Shown here: positions 10,882 through 21,642 of the stretch, in pieces
How positions within the stretch are numbered: position 1 is the stretch's first letter
Layout: every line of letters begins with the position of its first letter
DNA from: Tetrastigma voinierianum
Taxonomy: Eukaryota > Streptophyta > Magnoliopsida > Vitales > Vitaceae
DNA: 64,000 nucleotides
NCBI GenBank assembly: GCA_016808115.1
Contig: JAEQBH010002183.1
Coordinates: 496,001 to 560,000, forward strand
Direction: 5' to 3'
Position numbers and translations under genes: made by a program
Notes under the pieces: model-generated
What the model saw: only the letters and a program-made list of their open reading frames with translations
Database searches by the model: none
What the model was told of the DNA's origin: nothing

Positions 10882-13097
10882 TGTAACACCCCAAATTATA
10901 CCCTGATAGTTTTATAACATGTTTAGGATATAATATAAGTTAATTTTGAATTTGTCGGAAATTAATATGGCTAAAGGTAAAAAATGATAAAAACCCAAGA
11001 TTAATCCAAAAGTCGAGGATAAATTAATAATTTACCAATCCAAGACCTAAAGGTCATATGATAATAAGTTTATATGTCAATATAGAAATATTGATAAGTT
11101 GAAATGTAAATGAAAGAGAAAGGAATGGCTTTAAATGCAAAAATGGGAAAAGAATGCAAAAATGGGTTTTACCAAACATGGCCTTGTGAAGGATGGGGAT
11201 AAGACCAAATATTGGTCTTGTAAATGAGAACATTCTCCTTTGGGTTTTTTGAGCTGAGGCATACGGGAGTGAGAGAAGGCAACTTTGGTTTGGATGCTCG
11301 AGTAGCAATCAAGGTTTATGTGATCCAAGAAGAAAAAAGAGGAAAGAAAGAAAGAAGATATTGCAAGAGATTTAAGGTATTAAAACTAAACCTAAAACCC
11401 TTTTCGATGATGTTTGGGCTTGGGAAAAACCCTAAATTTGTATAATATTGATGGTTGTTGGTCTTAGCTCAGTTTTATGGTTGTTTGAGTTGGTTGTGGT
11501 CCTCAATTAAGAAATGTTTGTATAAAGAAAATGTTGGGGTTTTAGGGAGATCTTTGTCGAATTTTTGCTTCGTGTTTCTTGTGGCCATCACTCATACAAA
11601 TTGAGTTATTTAAATTTTTGGATAAACTAGACTTCTAGGAGAACAAATATCCTTAAAATAAGTGTATTCAAATTTATACCCCATTGGACCCATAAAATTC
11701 GTCAAAGTGAAGCTCTGTTTTCAAGGTTTAGTGCGTGTTGAATTTGCAGGTGATTAGATCATAACGTGCATCCCACACCACTCATAAATCAAATTCATAA
11801 AATACTAGAGTAAACTAGACTTCTAGGAAAACAAATTTCCTTCAAATAAGTGTATTCAAATTTAGACCCCATTATACCCAGAAATTAGTTTAAAGGGAGC
11901 TTTGTTTGCAAGAAATATTTCGGTATAACTAGATTCAAGTTAATAAATAAAATTGTAAAAGAATTATAAAAGTGATTTCTATATGAAATATGATTACATG
12001 AACAGAAATACAAGCAATATTAAGAACATGATCATATAGGTTATGATAAAAGTAACAGTTATAGTATATGTATAAAGAGATAAATGCGAAAGTATCTCAT
12101 GTGTATATATGTGATTGACATTATCCATATATATGAGATGTGCATATCTTGAACATAAATGAAAATGTAATAAGCTTGATTGTCTGCATATGTCACCAAG
12201 TAGAGGGTTAGATAGACATGCCTATAGGGATACAGTTGCTGCAGCATACAGTTTATAGATATTGAGGCCCCGTTTTGAGTCGATGACATAGATCCCGTTT
12301 GGATCATTATAGCGGCCCCGTTTGGGTCATACAGATAAATATCACTGTCTCGTACAGTGATAGTACCTTCGAGTACATACAGATTATATCCGTTATCCAC
12401 TTCTTGAAATATGCTGGCAAGACATAAGACATAAGACATAAGATGTGATAAAACAAAAAAAAAATTATTGAAATTGTTATAAGAAGCATGTAACATGGAA
12501 ATAGTTATAAGAAGCATGTAACATAGAAACAATGATTCGAAATGAAAAAAATGTGATAGATCTATAATGATATGAAAAGTACTATGTATTATGATGATTG
12601 AGAGTGAAAACTCTACTAAATGGTATAATGTACAAGTATAATGATATATGAATAGATATTGTGCAAATAGACATTTTTGTAAATTGTATATCGTCTTTGA
12701 GGACCACTACGGGTGGTCATTGCCCTGATATATGTGTTTTCCACTAAGGTACATAAACCTTGCGGGTGTTTCATCCATGTAGATCTTGAAGAAAACATCA
12801 GTGACCATTCGGCCTGCAATTGACTGACAATGATAATTCAGCACCTATAGGTCGATTTTATGATTTTGAATATGTACATGTAAAGGTTTTTTTTTTTTTT
12901 GTATATGTATAAGTCAATGGGACTCAGATATTTGTACAGGACATTATGAACACCATTGCGTTGGTTGTTCTATATGTATTTGTGATTATGAATTAATTAC
13001 ATGTTATGGGCTCACCAATGTCAGAAAAACAGGTTAAAGAGTTCTAGTCTCGTGCCGCGTCCCCCTCTTCCTCCTAAGCGGGGGTTAGGGCGCAACA
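10882..13097 (+). mobile_element. Solo LTR of a Ty3-like retrotransposon with perfect TSD
   Basis: It begins TGTAACACCCC and ends GGGTTAGGGCGCAACA, the TG...CA ends of an LTR. TTTAG flanks it on both sides (10,877-10,881 and 13,098-13,102). Joining the flanks restores a unit of the surrounding AT-rich array (compare 8949-8985). At 2216 bp without an internal domain it is a solo LTR, the product of LTR-LTR recombination. The start is of the kind seen in plant chromovirus (Tekay/Del-like) LTRs; the exact lineage is inference. The 157-aa minus-strand frame at 12,059-12,532 has no recognisable features. Confidence 0.88.
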
Positions 13098-13102
13098 TTT
13101 AG

Positions 13103-13230
13103 ACTTAGTTTATGATTACAAATATGAAATATAATAAATTTTTAATTAATGTAAAAACATATTTTCTTTAACTTATGATAATTAATGCAACTTTATATTT
13201 AGATTAAGATTATGAATATGAATTGATTAC
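13103..13230. repeat. AT-rich tandem repeat in the hAT intron, block 3
   Basis: It is the remainder of the array after the solo LTR, about 0.7 unit. It ends shortly before the putative 3' splice site at 13,248. Confidence 0.7.
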
Positions 13231-13248
13231 AATTATTGAAGTTTATAG

Positions 13249-13470
13249 GATCAATAGTAGAAGTGGAGAAGCACTGCGGGGTCATGATCACCTTGGAAAT
13301 ATTGCACCTATTTAAAGAGGAACGAAAATGGCACCATATGCAATTTTGTGGTATGAGTGAATTAAAGTGTGAATTACTCGGTTTAAAATTTCATACATCA
13401 TACTGAATCCCTTTCGAAATAACATATGAATTAATCTCTTGTGCCTCTAGAAGTTTTTAAGTCCTTGTTT
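13249..13470 (+). pseudogene. hAT BED zinc-finger exon, copy 1
   Basis: It follows a plausible acceptor (tttatag, ending 13,248). Broken into frames, it reads a WKYCTYLKRNENGT-like stretch, then a C-x2-C (CNFCG-like) pair, then a FKFH...H-like segment, the layout of a BED zinc finger at the N-terminus of DUF659-type hAT transposases. Single-base losses break the frame. The same exon is repeated at 16,556-16,730, and its 3' half again at 13,577-13,800. Confidence 0.6.
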
Positions 13471-13508
13471 TAGGGTCTTGTTGTTCATAGACATTGTTCA
13501 TAGAGTTT

Positions 13509-13511
<3 letters not shown>

Positions 13512-13574
<63 letters not shown>
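13512..13574. repeat. (TA)n microsatellite
   Basis: It is an uninterrupted run of about 31 TA units between two partial BED exon copies. Confidence 0.95.
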
Positions 13575-13576
<2 letters not shown>

Positions 13577-13800
13577 GGTTTAAAAGTAGCCCAGATACCG
13601 GTTTAAATTTCACTTATCACATACGATCTACTTTCGAATAGCATGAAGTGTCCTCTTGTGCCTCGAGTTTTAGGGTCCAGCATTTAGGGTCAGCTGTTCA
13701 TAGACATTGTTCATAGAGTTTCAAAATACTCAAATAGCAACAAGTGTCCTCTTTGTGCCTCGAGAAGTTTTAAGTCCTTTGTTTAGGGTCAGCATTTGTT
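13575..13800 (+). pseudogene. Two tandem partial copies of the BED exon 3' half
   Basis: The words cggtttaaatttcactta, aagtgtcctcttgtgcctcg, agttttaggg and catagacattgttcatag recur from copy 1 in the same order at 13,577-13,735 and from about 13,733. The coding meaning is the second half of the BED finger (FKFHLSH-like, then KCPL-like) and a short linker. Each copy ends in a (TA)n tract. Confidence 0.6.
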
Positions 13801-13825
13801 CATGAATAATGTTCATAGAGTTTAA

Positions 13826-13866
13826 AATATATATATATATATATATATATAACATATATATATATG
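13826..13866. repeat. Second (TA)n microsatellite
   Basis: It is a TA tract with one interruption (aacatata), at the end of the last partial BED copy, in the same position relative to the repeat as the longer tract at 13,512. Confidence 0.9.
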
Positions 13867-13869
13867 TAT

Positions 13870-15018
13870 AAAAATCAAGAATTTTGTTTATGTATGACAA
13901 TATGGAATATTTATCTTGCATTACACTGTGAATGCATTGACGTGGTATTGTAAAAAAAAAAATTAGGTTGTGTGAATATTCTCGTTTAATATTTACACCA
14001 TTTGGAATACTTCATTAAAACTCGACTTGCCGACTGACATGTGTGATAGCTAGTCCCGGCGGTTGGTGGGTCGGGGTACTAGCGACACCGCGATGTTTGA
14101 CAGCGGCCTTTGGCGGCATTTGGGTTAACTATACGCCATTGCGAGTACAGTGCGTGGTATAGAGTCGGTAACCTCCGATTCGAGGCATCACCCTGCTGGC
14201 ATTTACGGGGAGGGGATCTAGTGGCGACTGATGGACAGTGTCTGGAGCATTGGTATCTGACTCATGAGGCTTGAGGGACATGGGCTTGGAAGCGCCGTGG
14301 CCAATGGTGAAATTGATCGGCGTTCCGCAGCGAATTGTTAGAGCTTAGGTTCATGATTACTGGTGCTTGATGCGTATTTGATCATGGCGTCCTGACATGG
14401 TATCAAGAGTGTGGTATGTAGATTACTGGATATAGATGGGCTGGGTTTGAACCATTGCATGCATTGTGTGTTTCATGTAATGTGTTTGGTGTGTTACATG
14501 ATGTGTGTTACATGTTGTGTGGGTTATATACATGGTGGATGTATATAGGAAAATGTATGAACTTAGGGTTAGAGAGAACATAACCTTAAGGAGTTCGAAA
14601 AATGAATGAGCAGATGATTCTTGATGCAGTGTCGTAGTAGTTTGGATTATACACTACTAGGTAAGGCTAGCAAAGGAATCTCAATTTGCTATTTGACACG
14701 TGGCGCAGAGATGGCGAGTTTGGAAAAAGCGAAGTAAAGTATAAGTTCTCCCCCAGGAGCCCCAGGCGAGGTTGGTTAAACGGGGTTGGGATGTTGGGGT
14801 GAGATCTCATGGATTCTCCTCATTGGCGGACCTAAAGTTCTGGCGAGGTGTCGGGATTGGAAGCGATGTCATCCTCGAGATAGGCCGGATGACGGCTTTT
14901 TGAGTCGTCAGTGGAATCTTGATTGCGGAGAGTCCACCACTACATACCGGGACCCGGTGTTTGCCGCGATGTTTCAGGGGATAAGCATGATGCTTTACCA
15001 CAGATCGTGCGTAACTCT
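13870..15018. other. Unassigned, probably LTR-retrotransposon derived
   Basis: GC content rises sharply after about 14,030. A sequence like the initiator Met primer site (tggtatcaagagtg, 14,400) follows gtcctgaca, which would fit an LTR end, but 14,030-14,397 does not match the LTR-like block ending at 16,545. No gag or pol motif was found; the 83-aa frame at 14,786 is unrecognised. Confidence 0.3.
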
Positions 15019-16545
15019 AGATGTTACAGAAGATTGATGGGTTGGTTGGCAAGCCTTACTCGGGAGGACGAGGTGAGACCGGGCTTGGGTCTACCTCGGG
15101 TAGTTGAGGGATAAGGGGATAAGGAAATTCAAGCCAACCAATGGTGGCTTAACATGTGGCAAGTGAAGAGACATGTTCTCTTAACCCAACTTCTCCCAAT
15201 CGGATTGGATAGGGGAAAAGAGAGGAAAATAGAGAGAGAAAAGAAAGGAGAAAGAGAAATGAGAGATTCTAGAAAGAGAAGCTTTACCTTCTCTCTAGAT
15301 TTTTCGGTGATCGGTCCGACAAACTCGTGAGAGCGAGAAGAAAAGTTGGTGTCTTGCGAAGTTTATGCGTGATGCAGTTTTTGTGAAGTTTGACAAACTT
15401 TGAAGGTAGGGTTTTCTCCTCTTTTGTTTTATTCTTTAATTTAAGAGCCGTTTTAATGGATAGGAAAGGAATCTTGAGGCTGGATGGCATTGTTTCGGTT
15501 CAGAAAGATTTGGGTAGTGAAGAAATCCTATAGTGGTTTCTCACCGATCGAGACGTGAGTGAATTTGTTGTGTGGCTTTATTATCCATGGATATGTTATT
15601 GCTTGATTGAATAACATGTTGTGTTATTTATTGTGATGCTATGGGCGATCCAGGGACGGATCTGCTTTGGATTTTATATTAGCCCGTGAGCTAACTTTAT
15701 GTTATTTATGTGTGAATGAACTCTTTGATGATTATGTATAGTATGTTAGTATATGCATCTTAATATATTAACATGAATTGTTGTGAAATGGCATATTGCA
15801 TTTCATATGCACTGGGGCACCCTAGACTATAGGTGTGAGTGCATGACACGTATTTAAATCGGAGGGTTGTCTAAAAAAATAAAATTATATCGGAAAGTTG
15901 TCCGAAGAATTGTGTTGGGAGATCGTCCAACAATTCATGTCGGAGAGGCTCATGAATTGTTTCGGAGAGTTATCCAACAAATTCACCTCGGAGGATCGTC
16001 TAATGTATTTATATCGGAGGGTTGCCCATAATTAAAGCAAATATTTTTGTTTTGGAAACAGTTTTCATACATGGCATAAGCATGTGTGAGGGAGTCGGTG
16101 AGGACTAGAGACATGGGATTGGGCATGTAGACATTCGAGTAGGAATCATGAATTCACTTGCATTTGTGTGTTTTTCCATTGCATGAGCACTTAGGTGGGG
16201 AGTAACCCATGTAGGAGGTTATCACTCGCGGGCGTTGCTCCTCTGTCGAGAAAAATTATTTCGGGTCTGAGGTGTTGAGGCGGCGCTCATAGAGGCCGCT
16301 TTTGGGAAAGGAGCATGTGGCTTTGATATAATTTGTAAAACATGTTTTAGAATTCTTAATTTCGATATATGTTTTGATTAAGAATGATGTAACAACTCTT
16401 GAAACTATTGTAATATAGTTGATTATCTTTTGGTGAGTATGAATGTATGGGCAGGGTGGTCATTTTATAATATAGGTCTCATGATATGAGACACCGCAGT
16501 TCAGGTTGTGATTGATCAGCGGGACCCGGGGATAGGGGCGTCGCA
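15019..16545 (+). mobile_element. LTR-like block inserted between BED exon copies
   Basis: It ends ggggataggggcgtcgca, like the end of the solo LTR at 13,097, and contains a purine-rich leader (15,200-15,290) and long non-coding U5-like sequence with a minisatellite. The BED exon copy starts within a few bases of 16,545. The left edge is a guess, and no target duplication was found. Confidence 0.45.
15850..16035. repeat. Minisatellite, about 35-bp unit
   Basis: About five units carry the words tcggagggttgtc, tccaacaattcat and tcggagagttatcc. It lies inside the U5-like part of the LTR-like block. Confidence 0.7.
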
Positions 16546-16555
16546 GGCGGAGGTC

Positions 16556-16960
16556 GTGATCGCCTTGGAAATATTATACGCTGTTAAGGGAATGAAAATG
16601 GCACCATGTCGCGATTTTTGTGGTATAGTGATTAAAGTGAATTACTGATTTAAACTTCACTTATCTGCATCACGAATCCGCTCGAATAGCAAAGTGTCAT
16701 AATGTGCCTCCCGAAGTGAAAAAATAAATGAGACAATTTTGTTGGTTGAAGGAATCTGACCCAATGGCGCAAATATTGAAAGTCGGGTTGAGCGTGAGGC
16801 CTGATAGGTGTAGCCATGGGTATCTCTTTGATGATGGTGATAATGATGATGGGGAGGAGAATGAGGAGGAGGAGGAGGAGGATGTACATGTATCCAGGTG
16901 ACATGAACACGGCGGGCGAGTTGACTATCGACGGCATGTCGTGCATCGAAGTAATTGAAT
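16556..16960 (+). pseudogene. hAT BED exon copy 2 joined to acidic linker
   Basis: Bases 16,556-16,730 repeat the BED exon of 13,270-13,470 (ttggaaatatt, aatgaaaatggcaccat, ttttgtggtat). It then continues into sequence not present after copy 1, including a run of GAT, GAA and GAG codons at 16,829-16,884 that encodes an Asp/Glu-rich linker. As the copy contiguous with the rest of the transposase, it is the better candidate for the functional exon. Confidence 0.6.
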
Positions 16961-17322
16961 GGAATCGACGACAAGAAGAAGGGTTTATGAAGCGAAAAAA
17001 AATTAAATTTTGCTTAAATTCATTATTTATAGTATAAGCGGATTTACAAACATTTCTAATATGTAGTACTGCATCCGACTTATCAGTGGTAGCATGCAGA
17101 TCTGAGTGTGAGAACGATCGGATCCACTCGCCCCACCTCTTGCTCCATCATTATACAAATCTTCAGCAGCAAGACAAAAGAGTATTAAAAATATTTTTAA
17201 AGGTGCAATCAAATAAATGATAGGTCGATTAATCAATAAATTCTTCATGTATGAGAGTATTGCACCTCACAAAGCAGACTCTCACCACTTCAAAAACATG
17301 ATTGTTGATGCACAACAAGATG

Positions 17323-17410
17323 GTACATGAAAATCAATTTTCAATTTCTAATAACATTACTATCTTACATTATAGTTGCAAACCATATAATTATTTACTT
17401 TGACTTGTAG
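17323..17410 (+). other. Intron in the hAT transposase
   Basis: It starts GTACATG after caagatg and ends TTGACTTGTAG. Removing it joins the segment ending in AQQDG to one starting with a RIEAPSPYE-like segment in a sensible frame for the family. It is AT-rich and 88 bp, typical of short plant introns. Confidence 0.65.
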
Positions 17411-18309
17411 GCATGAGAATAGAGGCACCCTCTCCATATGAAATCAAAAAAAAATATTTGGATATGGAGTATAAAGACATACAGAAGTTATGTGAATCTC
17501 AAAGGGAGGAAATGGAAGACCTATGGTGCGATTATGTGTGATGGGTTGATAGTCCACAAATTAAGCATCATTAATTTCATGGTATATTGTAAAGGAAGTA
17601 AAAAATTTCTTAAGTCTGTTGATGCATTAGATAATATCAAAGACAACAAATACATTTATGGTTTGTTGAAGGACGTGATAAAGGAAGTTAGCCGCAAGAT
17701 TGTGCAAATTATTCTGAATGATGGTCATTTGTGAAGGCTGGGAAATTGTTAATGAAGAAGTATAATTTATATTAGACTTCATGTATAGCACATTGCATCG
17801 ACCTTATGTTTGAAGATATTGGTAAAAGAGAAAGTGTTTTCGACTTGATTACTAATGCACGAAAGATCACCAACTTCATCTATAATCATGGTTAGATTTA
17901 GCACCTTGATAGAAAAAGGTTTGTGGTGGAATATTGTGTCTAGGGACCTTGAATTTGCAAAAATTACATCACCCTAGCAAGTCTTCTAAAAAAAAGGGTT
18001 GATTTGAAGAAAATCTTTATTAGTGATGAATGGGCTTCTCACAAGCTTAGTCGAGCGACCAATGGACCTGAGGTTGAAGGACTCATGTTTAATTATCCAT
18101 ATTGGGAGAAGGTCTCTAACCTAGAGTCAATCTATGAGACCTTATACTCATGGTTCTTCGCATTGTTGATTACGAATCGTCCAATGATACTTTGCGTATG
18201 AGTTGATTTGAGTGGCCGGCAAATTTACATGCACTCAAAGCTAAATATTGGATCAAAAAAATCATCACATTTCATTAGGATAAAACCCTCGAACCTCTTC
18301 ATCTGATGA

Positions 18310-18386
18310 GTAACTATTGATATCATAATCACTTTTTAATGCATGTTTTCCTTTTGTCACATACTAATTCTAAATCACTTTTGTAG
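18310..18386 (+). other. Second short intron in the hAT transposase
   Basis: It starts GTAACT and ends CACTTTTGTAG. The downstream exon begins with a YYLN-containing segment that normally continues the preceding one in this family. Confidence 0.55.
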
Positions 18387-20124
18387 CATATTATCTTAAT
18401 CGAGATTTCAATATAGACACAGGTTAGAAGTGACCTTTGAGCTACTCGAGTTGTTCATGAAGTATTTTGAATATTATCTTCTCTTACCATGAGTCTTGGT
18501 AATATTGGAAATGAGGTATATGTTGATAATTTATATTTCTAATTAATTGATTCAAATTTATTTAGTTACGCCATATATTGATTGTGAGTTCATTTTGAAT
18601 TCCTGACTTATAATTTTGAGATGCCAAAGGGATTATTGATTGGCGACAATAGCATGTCGAGATTTTATGGTTCTTAGTGATGTTGTTTCTCATTAAAAAG
18701 TTTAAAATGAGGATATTCTATGTTATTATTAGATTTTGAATGTTAGTAATTTTATTGCGATTGAATGGTGGTTTATGTACTTCGTCACTCTCCCATTGAG
18801 AATTGTATAGGTTCTTTTCAGAAGTGCATCGTCTTGACATGTGAGAGAAATTGGAACACAATTTGCTCACGATCTATACAAAATAAAGAAATCGGCTAGC
18901 TTACCTTGGTACTAACAATTTAGTTTTGTTACTGGCTTGAAACTAAAGATACGAGATATACAGCGAGAGGCAGATAAAGTGGCGAAAAAGATTACCTTTA
19001 TTTACTCGACATTTCAGCGAGTTTGGTGAAGAAGAGGAGATAATCAATTATTCCGATGGAGTTGAACCTCTGTTTAGATGATGAAAATGGAAATCACGAT
19101 CCACGAATTGCACCATGTTGAGAAACGGTCTGTTGATGTTGAGCGGGTTTTATCAGAAGTTTCTATAGTGAAAATTTCGGTCAGACCTTTGAGACTCATT
19201 TCATCAGTTGTCACTTCTCTGACCCTCTTTTTTGATTGAGTGTTGAACATAGTAGTAGACTGGTTTCTTTGGTACTTCTCACGGTATGATGGATCAAGGG
19301 GAGGGGACTGATGATGGTAGTGATACTGGAAATGATGAATTGGGGATAATGCATATCGACAATAGAAGTGAATATCCATCAAGTCCATTCAGCACGGTGA
19401 AGATGATTTCCACGGATGCTACGAGATGGGGAACCACGGGTCTAGGAAAATTTAGTCCCAAGTATTGGAACGTTAGAAAGCCATATAGAGTCCATGAAGG
19501 ATGGCATAACCTGATGAGGATTCATTTTCGGCTAGCTTTGAGTCCATGAGCATTGGCTTTCAATCTGGTGAGTTCATCCAGTAATTACGCGTTTTCCTCC
19601 TTGCACTATGAATTATGGTCAGCCTTCTTCAAATCTTCAAGGTTTCATTGGTGAATATGGAATGATTAACTATTCTCGCAGTCCATAAATGTCATTCAAA
19701 TTCCATATCAAATGCAACAGGATTTCAAACAAGCATGTGGGTGAACCCTGAATTTCCTATCCATGGAGAGGTTGTGGAGTCTGAAGTCAGGAATGTTATG
19801 CATGGCATGTTAGATCCTATAAATCAATATTATCCTTAACCTTTATGTTTTGGTATGAGTATTTTTCACCAAGATGGGATCCCTTCGGTCGAATGTTGCT
19901 GATTGAGCTACATTAATCTTCATTTTGGTTTTGAAAGACCATTGCAATGTAATATCAATGTGTATATTTGATTATTAATGTTATTTTTACACTTTTACAA
20001 AGTATTTCCATTAATGTCAAAGTATTTTTGTTAATTTCAAATATATCAATATTGATGTAAGAATATCCACTGATATACTTCCAATATATCCGATATATCC
20101 ATAAAATTCAAGTATCGATATATC

Positions 20125-20150
20125 CGTCGAAACCGATATTTTTAACCTTG
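20125..20150 (-). repeat. hAT right terminal inverted repeat (probable)
   Basis: The end aaccgatatttttaaccttg pairs imperfectly with the left end at 7899. Sequence immediately right of it belongs to the coiled-coil ORF, which marks the boundary. Confidence 0.5.
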
Positions 20151-20350
20151 GTTGTGGATGTTGTGTGCTCAAACAAAATATCTATGGAGACCAGCTAGAG
20201 GTTCCAAATTGTACGCCTGACTCTTAGAATTTTCTTTCTCTAGAGTGCGTTGTGGGCCTTCGATGCCCCCTGTCTAGGTATCCTCTAGAGATGCAGCTGT
20301 CGGAGAGCATTGTAGAGAGGTGGCGGAGGAGTCTAGTAGAGGTTCCTCTC
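20151..20350 (+). pseudogene. Coiled-coil antisense-type ORF, copy 2 (3' part)
   Basis: It reads GCCVLKQNIYGD and downstream residues, matching copy 1 at 5575-5700, including the shared word atgccccctgtc. It begins exactly at the hAT right end, so the 5' part was displaced or lost with the hAT insertion. It lies on the opposite strand to, and downstream of, the pol gene of element B, as expected for a Tat antisense ORF. Confidence 0.6.
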
Positions 20351-20829
20351 TTGGGGATTTAAATGAACATCCATAGTGTGGCCACACTTTTTCTTCCTCC
20401 TTTTTCCGTAGTGGCCTTTATATGGCCGCTTTTCTTCCTCTTTTTCCATAGTTACCCTGATAACAAATTTGCCAGACATATATCATAGATGTAGCCCAAT
20501 AGGCGTCTTAGAATGTGTTTGCAAGATGTAATTTTTTTGTAACGGACCCAATATGACCGCTTAGACATATATCACCTTGTAAATAATTATGCCATTAGAA
20601 TATTTATGAGATATAACTTTTGTGATTCTTTAAGCAAACGTATCCCGGCTAGGGCCCGTCTTTAAAGACCACAGGGTTATATTATATCCGTAAGTGCCTG
20701 CTGGAAGCCCAAACCTCGATGGGCGAGCTAAGTGTCGTGGTGTGCACTCGCGTTTAAGGATCATGCACGGTATTCTTGAAAGTGCAGTGACTGAACCTCA
20801 GGTGAATTAACTAAAGTCTTGAAGTAGAA
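20351..20829. other. Non-coding spacer of element B
   Basis: It contains a short imperfect duplication (ttcttcctcctttttccgta at 20,390 and a similar stretch at 20,430) and no coding motif. It lies between the antisense ORF and the 78-bp array. Confidence 0.4.
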
Positions 20830-21330
20830 TTTGAGATACGATCCCAGTCTTTGAAAGTGTCGACTATGTCTCGGCCGTATTTGGACTTTTATGAATGCCA
20901 ACAAGTTAAGAGCCACGGTCTGGTCTTTTGAAAGTGCTAGTAGGATACTCCCGGCCCATATCGGCTTTTTTGGCTGAATGCCGGCGAGGCTAGAACCCGC
21001 AGTCTGGTCTTTTGAAAGTGCTAAGCGAGATATCGGCCATACAGACTTTTGCGGATGCGGTAAATTTGTTGAAACCCGCGATCGGAGTCTTTTGAAAGTG
21101 CCGGCGGGATGTCAACCATATCTGAACTTTTGAATGCCCGGCAAAAATTTGGAAACCTTGTCTGGTCTTTTGAAAGTGCCAGTAGGATATCAGCCATATC
21201 TAGACATTTGCGAGTGTCAGCAGGCTAAAAGCCACAATCTGGTCTTTGGAAAGTGCAGCGGGATGCTCGGCCATTATATGGACTTTTATGAAGGAAGCGG
21301 TTGCAATGTCCGCGATATTTTAAGACGGTC
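20830..21330. repeat. 78-bp tandem array in the 3' untranslated part of element B
   Basis: The word ttgaaagtg recurs at 20,851, 20,938, 21,012, 21,092, 21,170 and (as ttggaaagtg) 21,246, a period of 74-87 bp. Each unit also has a gggatatcggccatatctgg-like stretch and a gacttttgcgaatgcc-like stretch. The array lies just beyond the end of the integrase reading on the minus strand. Such 3' UTR arrays are known in Tat/Ogre elements and can seed satellites. Confidence 0.85.
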
Positions 21331-21449
21331 TTTATTGATAGTAATACTTTTAAGAAATTTCTTTGGTAATACCTATTCGGATGTGGCATTCCACATTACA
21401 GGTATGGGAATCTTCAATACGAAAGCACATTCAGCGGCGTATGATCCCA

Positions 21450-21642
21450 TTTGCTCCCACTCGAACTACCTTATATGGCCCTTCCTAGTTTGGTTGGAAC
21501 TTCCCGTCTGCTGGGTTAGCCATGTTTTCAAAGACTCTTCTCAAGACCAGGTCTCCGTCTTGGAATGTTAGCGGTTTTACCCACCTATTATACAGGTTTG
21601 CCAATATTTGCTAGTATGATCTTTATCTCCATAGTATAAGCT
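21450..21642 (-). pseudogene. Element B integrase C-terminus (distal fragment)
   Basis: One minus-strand frame reads QILANLYNRWVKPL, then FQDGDLVLRRVFENMA, then GKFQPN, a stop, and EGPYKVVRVGANG: the C-terminal GPY/F-type region of a Ty3 integrase. It resumes the reading left of the inserted LTR3; the catalytic core lies 3 kb away at 24,730-25,260. One in-frame stop and a later frameshift are present. Confidence 0.8.

Larger units (their letters stand above)
17090..19560 (+). pseudogene. hAT transposase (DUF659 and C-terminal dimerisation regions)
   Basis: Successive frames read a DUF659-like region (VNLKGRKWKTYGAIMCDG, GLLKDVIKEV, AHCIDLMFEDIGKRES, then FISDEWASHKLSR) and the hAT C-terminal region (EWWFMY near 18,760, CERNW near 18,850, DVERVLSEVS near 19,150), followed by a hydrophilic tail to about 19,550. 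Introns with fitting splice sites are visible at 17,323-17,410 (88 bp) and 18,310-18,386 (77 bp), and a probable one starts at about 18,510. The protein would cut and paste hAT elements in the nucleus. Several stops and frameshifts (for example near 17,780, 17,900 and 18,900) make this copy inactive as read. Confidence 0.85.
7899..20150 (+). mobile_element. hAT-family DNA transposon with long nested first intron
   Basis: The body encodes a hAT transposase (BED finger, DUF659 region, C-terminal dimerisation region) on the plus strand. The ends carry imperfect inverted repeats (left ctatagttgtaaacgatg, right as reverse complement caaggttaaaaatatcgg) and share subterminal words of the type gatatatcggcgat (7920-8200 and 20,040-20,130). 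About 9 kb of the length is intron and later insertions: an AT-rich tandem array, a Harbinger-like element, a solo LTR, duplicated BED exons and another LTR-like block. The 8-bp target duplication expected of hAT insertions is not visible (tctttcac against gttgtgga), so one flank may be rearranged. Confidence 0.75.

Noticed and set aside
12059..12532. 157-codon minus-strand frame
   Set aside because: It is inside the solo LTR, of biased composition (Y, I, S), with no motif. LTRs of this type are non-coding.
13512..13574. (TA)n tract as a replication origin or scaffold site
   Set aside because: It is a plain dinucleotide run next to duplicated exon pieces, without other signals.
14030..14412. 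5' LTR and primer site of a complete element ending at 16,545
   Set aside because: The primer-like sequence at 14,400 is suggestive, but the presumed 5' LTR shows no similarity to the presumed 3' LTR, so a full element is not supported.
16650..16974. 98- and 105-codon minus-strand frames with His/Pro and Leu/Ile runs
   Set aside because: They are the antisense of the acidic linker exon of the hAT transposase.
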